In this document: positions 1-8,121 of the stretch, one piece after another
Position numbering within the stretch: position 1 is the stretch's first letter
Layout of the letters: every line of letters begins with the position of its first letter
Assembly (NCBI GenBank): GCA_038750655.1
Contig: JBCDGZ010000159.1
Location: forward strand, 1 to 15,893
Source: JBCDGZ01 sp038750655
Lineage (GTDB): Bacteria; Bacteroidota; Bacteroidia; Chitinophagales; Saprospiraceae
DNA: 15,893 nt
Reading direction: 5' to 3'
The notes under the pieces: generated by a model
The model's input: only the letters and a program-made list of their open reading frames with translations
Told to the model about the DNA's origin: nothing
Databases searched by the model: none
Position numbers and translations under genes: made by a program

Positions 1-479
1 GCGGTATCCAGGCCGCCGTGGCCCACCAAGCCATCTCCGTAGATCACCTCGAAGTCGTCAACGACGAAGAAATGGAATGCCTACGGACCTCTTCTACCCT
101 TCCCACCCTACTGCCTTCGGCTCCGTTCTTCCTCAACGATCACTATCCACCCGCCCGAAAGATGATCGACGCCGGCCTCCCCGTCGTTCTGGCCAGCGAT
201 TACAACCCCGGCACTACGCCCTCTGGCTACATGCCCTTTGTCCTTTCTTTGGCCTGCATCAAGCTAAAAATGACTCCCGAAGAGGCCATCAACGCTGCAA
301 CCATCAACGGCGCCTGCGCCTTGGAACTACAAGATCAACTGGGCAGCATCAGCAAGGGAAAAATTGCCAATTTATTTTTAACCCAAAAAATCCCCTCTAT
401 TGCCTACCTGCCCTACGCCTTCGGCAGCCGCCTGGTCGATCAGATCATTCTACGCGGGCAGCTTAGCCATTCTGCCTAA
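1..479 (+). CDS. hutI: Imidazolonepropionase, C-terminal part (5' truncated by window edge)
   Basis: HutI hydrolyses 4-imidazolone-5-propanoate to N-formimino-L-glutamate, the third step of histidine degradation in the cytoplasm. The reading frame is open from base 3 (codons GIQAAVAHQA...) and stops with TAA at 477-479, so only the last ~158 residues are present. Visible family motifs are SVDHLE (conserved His of the amidohydrolase core), ARKMIDAG, ASDYNPGT (the Asp is the expected metal ligand), and the long conserved helix SLACIKLKMTPEEAINAATI near the C-terminus. The final ~35 residues match the usual end of the family, so the 3' end is intact. The GTG at 18 lies inside conserved sequence and is not a start. 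No other hut gene is seen downstream; the next gene is unrelated. The identification is confident. Confidence 0.93.
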   Translation, partial: GIQAAVAHQAISVDHLEVVNDEEMECLRTSSTLPTLLPSAPFFLNDHYPPARKMIDAGLPVVLASDYNPGTTPSGYMPFVLSLACIKLKMTPEEAINAATINGACALELQDQLGSISKGKIANLFLTQKIPSIAYLPYAFGSRLVDQIILRGQLSHSA

Positions 480-739
480 AATCTGACTTTTGAACGCTTT
501 AGCAGGGCAATATTTGGCAATCCACATCAGTTATATCAATTTGTAGCTCAAAATGTATTGGCCCTCGTGCCGTTCCCTCGCCCAAGAGACGATACAAATC
601 GGGGGTAAGTAGTGATTCCAAACCCGTTTAGCCAGTGATAAACTGGATTAGATTTTGATTTAATAAAATATTTCGTCTCCTATACCTATTTTTGCGTGAA
701 TTTGTAAATCCTCAATCGCTAATTTCAATGACCTTGAGT
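480..739. other. Intergenic region between hutI and the adhesin gene
   Basis: About 260 bases without a supported gene. It holds a promoter-like site at 687-694 (listed separately), an A/T-rich tract at 646-690, and a weak 5-bp stem (632-636 with 642-646) that is too short and lacks a U-tract, so no terminator is called for hutI. The 9-mer TTTTGAACG (488-496) also occurs upstream of the filament locus (8117-8125), possibly by chance. Confidence 0.5.
687..694 (+). promoter_or_regulatory. Bacteroidota -7 promoter element (TAnnTTTG) for the adhesin gene
   Basis: TATTTTTG exactly fits the Bacteroidota primary sigma-factor -7 consensus TAnnTTTG. Transcription would begin near base 699, 40 bases before the ATG at 740. 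No good -33 TTG lies at the usual 17-23 bp spacing, which lowers confidence. If real, it overlaps the TTG at 692 and argues against that codon being the start. Confidence 0.45.
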
Positions 740-3700
740 ATGACTAAACGTATAATCCCACTAACCCTGTTTACACTCTGCGCATTGTTCTTACAGGCCC
801 AAACACCAGAAACTATTCAGGTAGCTCCCGAATTGCGCAATTTGCGCTTCACCTGCGGTCCAGGGCAAACGCCCTTCGCCGGGACAACGACACAGGCCCT
901 CCGCCCTACGGCACAGTCTGACGACGTCCTGTTTCTTTGCAAAGGCGATAGCATGGACATCATTCACGCACAAGATTTTGATTTTAGCGGTGATCCCAAT
1001 CCCGGTACGCCATCGGGCATTGGTTATGTGTTTTACGAATGTGCTCCTACCATCACCGGGCCGCAGCTCGACAATGTAGAAACGGACCCCTGCCTGGAGC
1101 TAAACCCTGCTCCACCGATGGACCCGAACTTTGCCAACTTCTGGGTATTCACCGATGACAGTAATCCCAATGGCAATACCATATTTTCCAATACAGACAA
1201 CCCGATGACGGGACTCAGCCTACAAGATATTTTCAATGGTGGTGCGCCCTACCAGGCCTGGTTTGCACCAATTACTATTGATAACTACCCCAGCCAGTTT
1301 GAGGTAGACGGCAACGGGGTACAAGGGGGATGTATTCACGCCAATGTCAACGATGCCTTCTCTATTGTTTACCTCAATGAGATTGAAATCACCAATATTA
1401 CGGCAAACGCGGGAGGAAATGGCTGTACCGGAACGTTTGATATTACAGGTGGGCGCTCAGAGTGGGATGCCAGTCCCTATTCATTGATTGACGTTCGCTT
1501 GGTTTCTAATCCTGCGGTCAGAGGTTATGTGGAAGGGAATTTCTTTCACGGCGAAACGGTTCAGTTCGTTGTTGACCAGCCGGGACTTTATGAGGTGACC
1601 ATTAACGATCGGGTAAGTTGTGAAGTTAGCTTTCAAGTGAATATGGGCAGCTGTGTCCCACTAGAACTCAATGCTCCCGACGAATTGGCCAATCCTGGCG
1701 ATAATATTTGTTTAGATATAACGGTACAAGATTTTACGCAGCTGGTCTCCACGACTTTCAATATGTCTTGGGACAACAGCATTCTGCAATTTACAGGTAT
1801 CAATGGCGCAGGATTGAACATCGGCGACATTGGTATCGGCCCACCAGCAATTACCGACTCTATCATCTTTGTTTGGTTAGAGCCGGCTTTGGGTTTCTCT
1901 TCCGTTACCCTCAACGATGGGGATGTAGCTTTCCAAATCTGCTTTGATGTTATTGGAATGGTGGGAGATGTTAGCCCAGTCGATTTTCGTCCCGAAAGCT
2001 CTTTTGACGGCGCCATTATATCGGGGGTGAATAATTCTCGACACGGATTTAGTTTTAGTAATGGCTCGGTTAGGATTATCTCTGGGAACTTGTTCCCTAG
2101 CGTGACCTCTTGTGGTACAACAACAATGATCAGTAATGGAAGCTTTAATTTAACGATGCAGGGCGGTACAGCTCCTTACAATTATGTTTGGGTGAATTTG
2201 ACTAATACGACTATCACCGGTAATGGCACCATTGCCACGGATGGAGGATCTGATCAAGTGAGTAACCTGGCACCGGGCGAATATGAAATTACCATAACTG
2301 ATGCTAGCGGCGATGTGGTCGTAATCCGGGTGACTGTGGTGGATTCCGATCCATTGTTCGTACAAACGAGCTTCAGCAATCCATCTTGCCCTAATAGTTC
2401 TGACGGTACAATAACTGCTATGCCATTAGGAGGTGTAGGTACACTGAGTTACGAATGGTCCATTCCGGGTAATACCGATGTAATAATGCTTACAGGCCTC
2501 CCTACAGGTACCTATACGGTAACAGTGACCGATGAAAATGGCTGCTCGGGGGAATCCTCTCAGGGTATCAATGTTCCGGCCATTGCAATCGATACCATCG
2601 TTACCCATGTGACCTGTGATGGTAACGGTGCCGATGGGGCTATTGCAGTACAAGCCAGAGGTGGAAATGGTGGTCCCTACACCTACAATTGGAGCAACTC
2701 CGCTACGGGTCCTTCCATCAGCAACCTAGCTCCGGGCAACTACTGTGTCTCCGTACAAGATGTCAGTATGTGCGAGGCGGTATTCTGCATTGATGTGCTC
2801 GATGCCATGCGACCGATGGTCACTGGCTGGGACTCGGTCAGTGTACTTTGTGCTAGTGATATGAATGGAGAATTAACGGTCAATGCTGTGCCCGGCAATG
2901 CGCCGATTACGGGCTATGCCTGGTCCGTTCCGGGTGTAACGGGACCAACTGCAACGGGGCTCTCCGCCGGCACCTATACGGTGACCATCACTGCCAGTGA
3001 CGGCTGTACCACCGTGGCTTCAGAAAGCCTCTTCGCTCCTCCCCCGCTCGCGATCGATACCATCATCAAGATGCCGCCCAACTGCCCTGATCTGCCCAAT
3101 CCCAACGGGTCCATCAATGCTTTTATCGTGGGAGGCACCTTGCCTTATACTTACGAGTGGTCCGTCACTCCTTCGCCGAATGGACAGGTACTTTCTGGCC
3201 TCGCCGGAAATATGACCTACGGCGTGACGATTACGGACGCTAATAATTGCGAAACCTTAGTCATCGATACCATCTTCTTACCCGATCCTCCGCGCATCAA
3301 TATTGTGTTTGACAGTGAACAAGCGGTCAGTTGCAACAATGGCGTGCCCTGCGATGGAAGCGCCCAAGCGCAGGCCTCAGGAGGTACGGCAGGTACCAAT
3401 CTCTACGATTTCAACTGGGCGTCGGGAGAATCGGATATGGATGTGGTCAACAGTACGGCGATGCAGTTGTGCCAAGGCTGGAATATTCTGGAAGTCAACG
3501 ATGGCAACTGCTCGGTCACCGATTCGGTATTCATCGATGCCCCTGCGCCGCTCTTGATCGACACCGACAGTACCTTCGGTATCCCACCGAGCTGCTTTGG
3601 CGGTACGGATGGCGGTGCGATGGTCAAAGGCGACGGCGGCACCCCCGGCTACACCTACCAATGGTCAACGATGGATGTCGGGCAAATGATCTCCGGAGTG

Positions 3701-4807
3701 AGCGCCGGTACCTACACCGTCACCATCACGGATGCCAACATGTGCGAATTTGTCTTCCCCATCGATGTTCGGGAGCCGGAGTTACTAGTGGCTGAAATCG
3801 ATACTGTAATTACAATGGATGTGAGCTGTCAGGGCGATACAGACGGGCAAATTTCAGTGATTCCTACCGGAGGTACACCGCCCTTTAACTACACCTGGTC
3901 GGGCATGGTGTCGACCAGCAATGTAGCGGTGAACCTGGCCCCGGGCACCTACGGCGTAACGGTGACAGATGCCAACGGTTGCACGGCCGAAAATGCCCAT
4001 ACCATTTCGTCGCCACCGAGAATATTTGCCGTCATCCCTGCCCCACCAGAGCCTCCCTGCTTTGGGGAATCCACCGTTGTACTCGTTGATACCGCCTTCG
4101 GCGGCGCGGGCGGCTTGTTTACCTTCTCGGTAGACAATGGCCCACAGCAGATGCTGTCGACGCCGATTCGGACCTTCGCCGGCCAAAGGCTGGTCAGTGT
4201 CTTTGATCAAAATGGCTGCTCTTTCGATACCACCATTACGATCACTCAGCCGCCAGCTATTACGGTCAGTTTAACAGAACGGGATTCTATCGAATTGGGA
4301 GACAGTTTAAATGTTCAAGCGCAAGTTAGTGCATCCCTACCTATCGATACTATTATCTGGACGCCAGATATTAACGGCTGTGCAAATAACAATTGCAGTG
4401 CTATCAATGTCAAGCCACTTACCACAACAGAGTATACGGTTACCGTCATTGATACTAGCGGTTGTTCAGCTACAGCCAGCATTATTATTGATGTGGATAA
4501 AAACCGTAATGTCTACATCCCCAATATTTTCACCCCGAACGAGGACGGCCTGAACGACTTCTTCAAGCCCTTCATCGGCCCTGGTGTAGTCCGGGTCAAC
4601 TTTATGCGCGTCTTCGACCGCTGGGGAGAGGTCGTCTTCGAAAATACAATAGGCTTTGTCCCCAATAATGACATCTCCGAAGGTGGCTGGAACGGCCAAT
4701 TCAAGGGTAAATTTTTGAACCCCGGGGTTTACGTTTACCTCATTGAGGTACAGTTTATAGATGATCTGGTGTTGTTGTATCGGGGAGATGTGACGCTACT
4801 GCGGTAG
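740..4807 (+). CDS. Large secreted SprB-repeat adhesin-like protein with cohesin-like domain and T9SS type-B (CHU_C) C-terminal signal
   Basis: A predicted cell-surface or secreted protein of ~1355 residues. The start at 740 gives a clean signal peptide (MTKRIIPLTLFTLCALFLQAQ); an in-frame ATG at 728 adds four residues and a TTG at 692 is unlikely. Residues ~30-300 form an N-terminal domain with paired Cys. Residues ~308-415 resemble a cohesin fold (PGDNICLDITV, FNMSWDNSILQF, GDVAFQICFDV). Residues ~455-1173 hold about nine SprB-like repeats of ~70-85 residues, each with an early Cys, a GG(T/V)xPY(T)Y-W segment and a G(T)YTVT(I/V)TD-x-xxC end. A further Ig/PKD-like domain (~1174-1253) precedes the C-terminal CHU_C domain (~1257-1355: YIPNIFTPNEDGLNDFF, RWGEVVFE, PGVYVYLIE, RGDVTLLR). 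This ending is the type-B signal for the type IX secretion system and gliding machinery. The ligand and exact role (adhesion, gliding or matrix) cannot be told from sequence. Confidence 0.88.
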   Translation: MTKRIIPLTLFTLCALFLQAQTPETIQVAPELRNLRFTCGPGQTPFAGTTTQALRPTAQSDDVLFLCKGDSMDIIHAQDFDFSGDPNPGTPSGIGYVFYECAPTITGPQLDNVETDPCLELNPAPPMDPNFANFWVFTDDSNPNGNTIFSNTDNPMTGLSLQDIFNGGAPYQAWFAPITIDNYPSQFEVDGNGVQGGCIHANVNDAFSIVYLNEIEITNITANAGGNGCTGTFDITGGRSEWDASPYSLIDVRLVSNPAVRGYVEGNFFHGETVQFVVDQPGLYEVTINDRVSCEVSFQVNMGSCVPLELNAPDELANPGDNICLDITVQDFTQLVSTTFNMSWDNSILQFTGINGAGLNIGDIGIGPPAITDSIIFVWLEPALGFSSVTLNDGDVAFQICFDVIGMVGDVSPVDFRPESSFDGAIISGVNNSRHGFSFSNGSVRIISGNLFPSVTSCGTTTMISNGSFNLTMQGGTAPYNYVWVNLTNTTITGNGTIATDGGSDQVSNLAPGEYEITITDASGDVVVIRVTVVDSDPLFVQTSFSNPSCPNSSDGTITAMPLGGVGTLSYEWSIPGNTDVIMLTGLPTGTYTVTVTDENGCSGESSQGINVPAIAIDTIVTHVTCDGNGADGAIAVQARGGNGGPYTYNWSNSATGPSISNLAPGNYCVSVQDVSMCEAVFCIDVLDAMRPMVTGWDSVSVLCASDMNGELTVNAVPGNAPITGYAWSVPGVTGPTATGLSAGTYTVTITASDGCTTVASESLFAPPPLAIDTIIKMPPNCPDLPNPNGSINAFIVGGTLPYTYEWSVTPSPNGQVLSGLAGNMTYGVTITDANNCETLVIDTIFLPDPPRINIVFDSEQAVSCNNGVPCDGSAQAQASGGTAGTNLYDFNWASGESDMDVVNSTAMQLCQGWNILEVNDGNCSVTDSVFIDAPAPLLIDTDSTFGIPPSCFGGTDGGAMVKGDGGTPGYTYQWSTMDVGQMISGVSAGTYTVTITDANMCEFVFPIDVREPELLVAEIDTVITMDVSCQGDTDGQISVIPTGGTPPFNYTWSGMVSTSNVAVNLAPGTYGVTVTDANGCTAENAHTISSPPRIFAVIPAPPEPPCFGESTVVLVDTAFGGAGGLFTFSVDNGPQQMLSTPIRTFAGQRLVSVFDQNGCSFDTTITITQPPAITVSLTERDSIELGDSLNVQAQVSASLPIDTIIWTPDINGCANNNCSAINVKPLTTTEYTVTVIDTSGCSATASIIIDVDKNRNVYIPNIFTPNEDGLNDFFKPFIGPGVVRVNFMRVFDRWGEVVFENTIGFVPNNDISEGGWNGQFKGKFLNPGVYVYLIEVQFIDDLVLLYRGDVTLLR
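2102..4258 (+). repeat. Array of about nine SprB-like coding repeats
   Basis: Repeat units begin near 2102, 2372, 2600, 2834, 3065, 3314, 3569, 3803 and 4031. Several units are joined by a short linker containing IDT. The DNA for the GTYTVT segment is highly similar between units near 2507, 2969, 3707 and 3945 (GGNACCTAnnnnGTnACn pattern), so the array could recombine. It encodes tandem Ig-like modules typical of Bacteroidota surface adhesins. Unit boundaries are estimates from Cys spacing and the YTVTITD motif. Confidence 0.75.
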
Positions 4808-4810
4808 CTG

Positions 4811-4823
4811 GCGCCTTTGGCGC
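4811..4823. repeat. Small palindrome GCGCC-TTT-GGCGC after the adhesin stop
   Basis: Perfect 5-bp GC stem with a 3-base loop, four bases after the stop codon at 4805-4807. The related palindrome AGCGCC-GAA-GGCGCT lies at 4951-4965. It could form an RNA hairpin, but no T-tract follows, so it is listed as a repeat and not as a terminator. Confidence 0.5.
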
Positions 4824-4905
4824 TCTAGTGGATGGTTAGCTCTGGTAGATCGTGGACGGCCACAGACAGGGTTGACAGCAAAACGCGGAAAGTGAAGAAT
4901 ATGAC

Positions 4906-4945
4906 TCCGCACTGTTGGTTAAACTAGCAGTGCGGATTTATATTT
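4906..4945 (+). terminator. Candidate terminator hairpin downstream of the adhesin gene
   Basis: TCCGCACTG (4906-4914) pairs perfectly with CAGTGCGGA (4928-4936), a 9-bp stem with a 13-base loop, followed by TTTATATTT. It lies 100 bases past the adhesin stop, between two convergent genes, and could serve as terminator or mRNA 3' end. The T-tract is interrupted, so efficiency is uncertain. Confidence 0.5.
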
Positions 4946-4950
4946 AAAGT

Positions 4951-4965
4951 AGCGCCGAAGGCGCT
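4951..4965. repeat. Second copy of the small GCGCC/GGCGC palindrome
   Basis: AGCGCC-GAA-GGCGCT is a perfect 6-bp stem with a 3-base loop. It is nearly identical to the element at 4811-4823, so the two copies flank the 9-bp hairpin at 4906-4936. Function unknown. Confidence 0.45.
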
Positions 4966-5004
4966 TCACCGCCCTACTACATCCCCTACCGAATTGCCGT
5001 CCAC

Positions 5005-5024
5005 CCTACCTACCGGCAGGCAAG
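5005..5024. repeat. Degenerate copy of the CCTGCCTGCC-GGCAGGCAGG palindromic repeat
   Basis: CCTACCTACC followed by GGCAGGCAAG differs at three positions, all G to A, from the perfect palindrome core at 12203-12222. It lies in the convergent intergenic region, which suggests that this palindrome is a dispersed repeat in the genome with copies at different stages of decay. Confidence 0.55.
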
Positions 5025-5053
5025 CGTCAACCCAAAGGGCCAAAGGGGCCCCT

Positions 5054-7255
5054 CTACTTCGGCAAGCTAAACGTAAACGCTGCTCCTTCCCCCGCTTCAG
5101 ACTTGACCCAAATCTGTCCATTCAAATGCTGAACGATTTTCTGGCAGATGGCTAGGCCGATGCCGGTACCATCGTATTGGGCGCGGGTGTGCAGGCGCTG
5201 AAAGATGATGAAAATGCGCTCCTGAAATTCAGCGGCGATGCCGATGCCATTATCTTTTACAGTGATGAGGTAAGTCTCTTCTTCTTCTTTGCAGCTAATA
5301 AAAATCTCTGGAACGCTATCCGGCTTGCGGAATTTGATGGCGTTGCTAATTAGATTCTGAAAAAGCTGGATCAGCAGGGATTGGATGGAATGGACGATGG
5401 GTAAATCCTCGCAGTTGATGATAGCGCCCGTTTCTTCGACGCGTAGGCGGAGGTTGATGATGGCCATTTCCACAGCATGGGAGAGGTTGACTTCCTCACA
5501 CTCCTCCTCCGATTTACCGATCGTGGCGTATTTGAGCAGGGCATCCAACAAATTATTCATCCGCACGACCCCCTCACTGACGAAGTTGAAATATTGACCA
5601 GAATTTTCGTCAAACTGATCTTTATGACGTTTATAGATCAATTGGGTATAGCTGCCAATCATGCGCAGGGGCTCCTTAAGGTCGTGCGAGGCGACGTAGG
5701 CAAACTGCCGCAGCTCTTCGTTGACTTGTAACAATTGTGCGTTTTGGGTAGCAATCTGATCGCTTTGTTGCAGCAGGAGGGCCTGAAATTCATTCTCTTT
5801 GGTCAACTGTACGATCTCCTTTTCTTGTTCCCGGATCGCGTATTTGATTTCCATATCCAGAATCTGGCGATTGCGCTGCTCTTTAGAGAAGTCCTCCTGA
5901 GCTTGCGAATAGATCATCTGGTATTGCAGGGCCTTTTCAAAGTCTTCGAGGTCTTTATAGATTTTAGCCAGCAGTTGATAGCCTTCGATTTCTGTCTGAC
6001 GATCTTTGAGGCGTTTGGCAGTGACGATGGCTTGGCTGGCCAGCCGGATCGCTTTTGGATATTTTTCTTGGTGATAATGGATGGTCCCCAGGTTGAGCAG
6101 GTTGATCTGACGACCATTGATGTCGCCCAGTGTTTCGATCAGCTGTTGGGCGGCTTCGGCATCGGCCAGCGCCTTCTCGTAACGCTTCTGCGAAATCTTG
6201 GTTCGACTCAGCTGCGCCAGCGAAAGGGCTTTGATCTCTTTATAGCGGCTCTCATCAGAAAGCTGTAGGGCTTTTTCGAAGTATGCCTCTGCCAGCTCTG
6301 GGCGATCATTTTTCATATGAATCTGCCCAACATTATTGTAGACGATCACCCGAGTATAATCTCCCAGTACGTCGCTATATTCTCCCAAAACCGTCTCGTA
6401 ACGCTCCAAGGCATCCCGATAGTTGAAAAAATGAGCGTAGATGGTAGCGATATTAATCAGACATTGAGCCGTGTTGTAGCGATAATTGATGGACTTGCTT
6501 CTTTCGAGCGCATCCAAAAAATATTGCATGGCCGTCTTGTAATCCGATTTTACCCCGTGATAGATGGCGATTTGCTTGAGCGCATTGACTTCTTTTTCTA
6601 CATCTCCTAGCTCGCGACTGATTTGCAGCAGCTGCTGGCTATATTCCAAGATACGGGCATATTCCTGCCGCTTGATAAACACCTGACAAAGCTGATTGTA
6701 AATCTCAGCCATCAGGGCTTTATTCTCCTTCCCCTCTGTGTGCTCTAGCAATTCCAAACAGCGGTCGGTATAGGCCAGGGCTGCTTTGAATTCATTGCGA
6801 TTGATGCACAGCTGACTGAGGGCACAGAGGGCGTTAATCTGTTCGCCTACCGCTGCTTTCTGCTCTGCATTGTGGAGAGCTTTATTGAAATACTCCTCCG
6901 CCTGATCGTAGTCTTTTTTATCTTGATAGACATTGCCGAAGGCCAGCAAGATGTCTACTCCTACGCCATTGCCACTGGGCGAATCGTTGAGCGTGTTGGC
7001 TTTTTCCAGGCATTCCAGGGCCAGCGGCCAGCTGGATTTATCACCTTTGTAATGTCCGTAGGTAGAATGAATTTGACCGAGCAGCAGATTAGAATGAATA
7101 ATACCTTTGGGATAGTTGACTTCATTGGAGAGATCAAGCGCTAGTTCGGCAGTACTCAAAGCCTGGTCCAGGTTCTTTTGAGTAAATAAGGTATGGGTTT
7201 GATGAATTAGGTTATGTATTTTCTGAACGCTCATTTGACAATTTTCAACAGGCAT
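5054..7255 (-). CDS. Soluble TPR-containing sensor histidine kinase
   Basis: A 733-residue predicted cytoplasmic histidine kinase. Residues ~15-430 are helical tetratricopeptide-like repeats (for example A-x-x-Y-x-x-A-L and AEAYFEKALQLS), acting as sensor or protein-binding scaffold. A coiled coil follows (~440-515, rich in Gln/Glu), then HisKA with H-box FAYVASHDLKEPLRMI (phospho-acceptor His ~524), then the HATPase_c domain: N-box LFQNLISNAIKF (Asn ~638), G1 DNGIGIA, F-box IFIIFQRLH, G2 GTGIGLAICQKIV, ending GAAFTFSLPK. All catalytic motifs look intact. There is no signal peptide or membrane segment, and no receiver domain or adjacent response regulator. The start at 7255 is the farthest upstream ATG; an in-frame ATG at 7234 (MSVQKI) is an alternative. 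The DUF1573 gene lies 74 bases upstream on the same strand and no promoter element is evident in the gap, so co-transcription is possible. The signal sensed is unknown. Confidence 0.9.
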   Translation of the reverse strand: MPVENCQMSVQKIHNLIHQTHTLFTQKNLDQALSTAELALDLSNEVNYPKGIIHSNLLLGQIHSTYGHYKGDKSSWPLALECLEKANTLNDSPSGNGVGVDILLAFGNVYQDKKDYDQAEEYFNKALHNAEQKAAVGEQINALCALSQLCINRNEFKAALAYTDRCLELLEHTEGKENKALMAEIYNQLCQVFIKRQEYARILEYSQQLLQISRELGDVEKEVNALKQIAIYHGVKSDYKTAMQYFLDALERSKSINYRYNTAQCLINIATIYAHFFNYRDALERYETVLGEYSDVLGDYTRVIVYNNVGQIHMKNDRPELAEAYFEKALQLSDESRYKEIKALSLAQLSRTKISQKRYEKALADAEAAQQLIETLGDINGRQINLLNLGTIHYHQEKYPKAIRLASQAIVTAKRLKDRQTEIEGYQLLAKIYKDLEDFEKALQYQMIYSQAQEDFSKEQRNRQILDMEIKYAIREQEKEIVQLTKENEFQALLLQQSDQIATQNAQLLQVNEELRQFAYVASHDLKEPLRMIGSYTQLIYKRHKDQFDENSGQYFNFVSEGVVRMNNLLDALLKYATIGKSEEECEEVNLSHAVEMAIINLRLRVEETGAIINCEDLPIVHSIQSLLIQLFQNLISNAIKFRKPDSVPEIFISCKEEEETYLITVKDNGIGIAAEFQERIFIIFQRLHTRAQYDGTGIGLAICQKIVQHLNGQIWVKSEAGEGAAFTFSLPK

Positions 7256-7329
7256 TAAAGGGCATATTGGCCTATTGTAGCACTATTGACCACGGTTTTT
7301 GAATACAGGTCTGTCGATTGCAGCAGTCA

Positions 7330-7980
7330 CTATTCGGGGGCACCCTCCTCTTCTGTTTTTTCTTTCTGTTCTCCTTGTCGTTCTGCATCAACAAAGCCAT
7401 CGAGATACAATTTATACGTTCTGGGTCTCGCATTGGTTACAATGGTAATTGCAGGTTTTTGCTTACCCAGCTTCCCTTTACTATCAAAAACTACGCCGAT
7501 GTAGCCCTCTTCACCTGGGGGGATAGGAATAAAGGGATAACTGGGGCGGGTGCAGCCACAGGTTGCCGTAGCCTCCTTGATGACCAAGTCTCTTTTTCCG
7601 GTATTGGTAAATCTAAATTGGTATTCTACCTTATCGCCCTGCATAATTGTCCCATAGTCGTGCGTCATTGTCTTAAACTTCACCTTTGGACGTCGCTTGC
7701 GCCGTTCGCGGCGTTTTTCGGCTTCCTCCTCTTCTTTCTTTGCTGCCGCTTGCTCCTCTTCGGCCTTCTTTTGGGCGGCTTCCTCCTCGGCGGCCATAGC
7801 TTGCTCAGCCAGCAGAGCCGTGCTATCAATTACCGCCGGGGCTTCCTCCACTGGCGTTTCTTCCACCACCGACGTTTCCTCCACCTGCGAAGTAGCCGAT
7901 TGATCAACAGAGTCCGCCTCCCCGCTACAAGCCACAAAAAGCAGACAGCAAAGCGTCAAGCCCAGCAAAATGGGCCTCAT
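7330..7980 (-). CDS. DUF1573 lipoprotein with Glu/Lys-rich stalk
   Basis: A predicted lipoprotein of ~216 residues. From ATG 7980 it begins MRPILLGLTLCCLLFVACSG, a short lipoprotein signal with the lipid-accepting Cys at ~18. An in-frame ATG at 8004 would add eight residues (MLEALKTA) and cannot be excluded. After the Cys come a Ser/Glu/Val-rich linker and a strongly charged Glu/Ala/Lys-rich helix ending in an Arg/Lys cluster (RRERRKRRPK). Residues ~103-195 form a DUF1573 domain: THDYGTIMQGDKVEYQFRFTN, then VIKEATATCGCTRPSYP, PIPPGEEGYIGVVFDS, and a final YKLYLDGFV strand. This Ig-like domain is widespread in Bacteroidota exported proteins and its function is not established. The C-terminus is again Glu-rich. 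It is divergently transcribed from the filament locus and may be co-transcribed with the downstream histidine kinase. Confidence 0.85.
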   Translation of the reverse strand: MRPILLGLTLCCLLFVACSGEADSVDQSATSQVEETSVVEETPVEEAPAVIDSTALLAEQAMAAEEEAAQKKAEEEQAAAKKEEEEAEKRRERRKRRPKVKFKTMTHDYGTIMQGDKVEYQFRFTNTGKRDLVIKEATATCGCTRPSYPFIPIPPGEEGYIGVVFDSKGKLGKQKPAITIVTNARPRTYKLYLDGFVDAERQGEQKEKTEEEGAPE

Positions 7981-8051
7981 GGCAGTTTTTAATGCTTCTA
8001 ACATCTTAAGGTTGATTTACTTGGTGCAAATTTTGGTAGCGGTTTAATGAT

Positions 8052-8082
8052 CAAAGCTATGAAATAATACTACCAATGCCAA
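8052..8082 (-). promoter_or_regulatory. Promoter for the DUF1573 lipoprotein gene (TTG-N20-TAGCTTTG)
   Basis: On the minus strand, TTG (8082-8080), a 20-base spacer and TAGCTTTG (8059-8052) fit the Bacteroidota primary promoter (TTG, ~17-23 bp, TAnnTTTG). Transcription would start near 8047, about 40-65 bases before the candidate start codons. This is the best promoter match in the window. Confidence 0.6.
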
Positions 8083-8113
8083 TAGTTCTATTCCTTATCA
8101 CAGGAAATAAGCG

Positions 8114-8121
8114 TAGTTTTG
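8114..8121 (+). promoter_or_regulatory. -7 promoter element (TAGTTTTG) for the filament-locus operon
   Basis: TAGTTTTG fits TAnnTTTG on the plus strand and would give a leader of ~80 bases before the ATG at 8207. No convincing -33 TTG is visible. It overlaps the first of two TTTGAACGT direct repeats. Confidence 0.4.

Noticed and set aside
632..646. CCAGT-GATAA-ACTGG hairpin as hutI terminator
   Set aside because: Only a 5-bp stem with no following T-tract, and 150 bases past the stop codon.
692..739. TTG start at 692 for the adhesin gene
   Set aside because: It lies inside the promoter-like element and would place 16 residues before a normal signal peptide that starts at 740.
3331..3795. 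Alternative-frame ORF of 154 codons in the adhesin gene
   Set aside because: Arg/His-rich out-of-frame translation of a GC-rich part of the repeat array.
2102..4258. Repeat array considered as CRISPR-like
   Set aside because: The repeats are long, degenerate and in frame within one coding sequence; there are no short identical repeats with unique spacers.
5044..5053. AGGGGCCCCT palindrome right after the kinase stop
   Set aside because: It has no loop and no T-tract, so it is not a credible terminator; likely chance.
5735..6268. Plus-strand ORF of 177 codons within the kinase gene
   Set aside because: Antisense shadow of the kinase coding sequence, which has intact catalytic motifs; the antisense translation has no recognisable domain.
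7318..7992. Plus-strand ORF of 224 codons opposite the DUF1573 gene
   Set aside because: Antisense shadow; the Cys/Phe/Leu-rich composition is the complement of Glu/Lys-rich codons.
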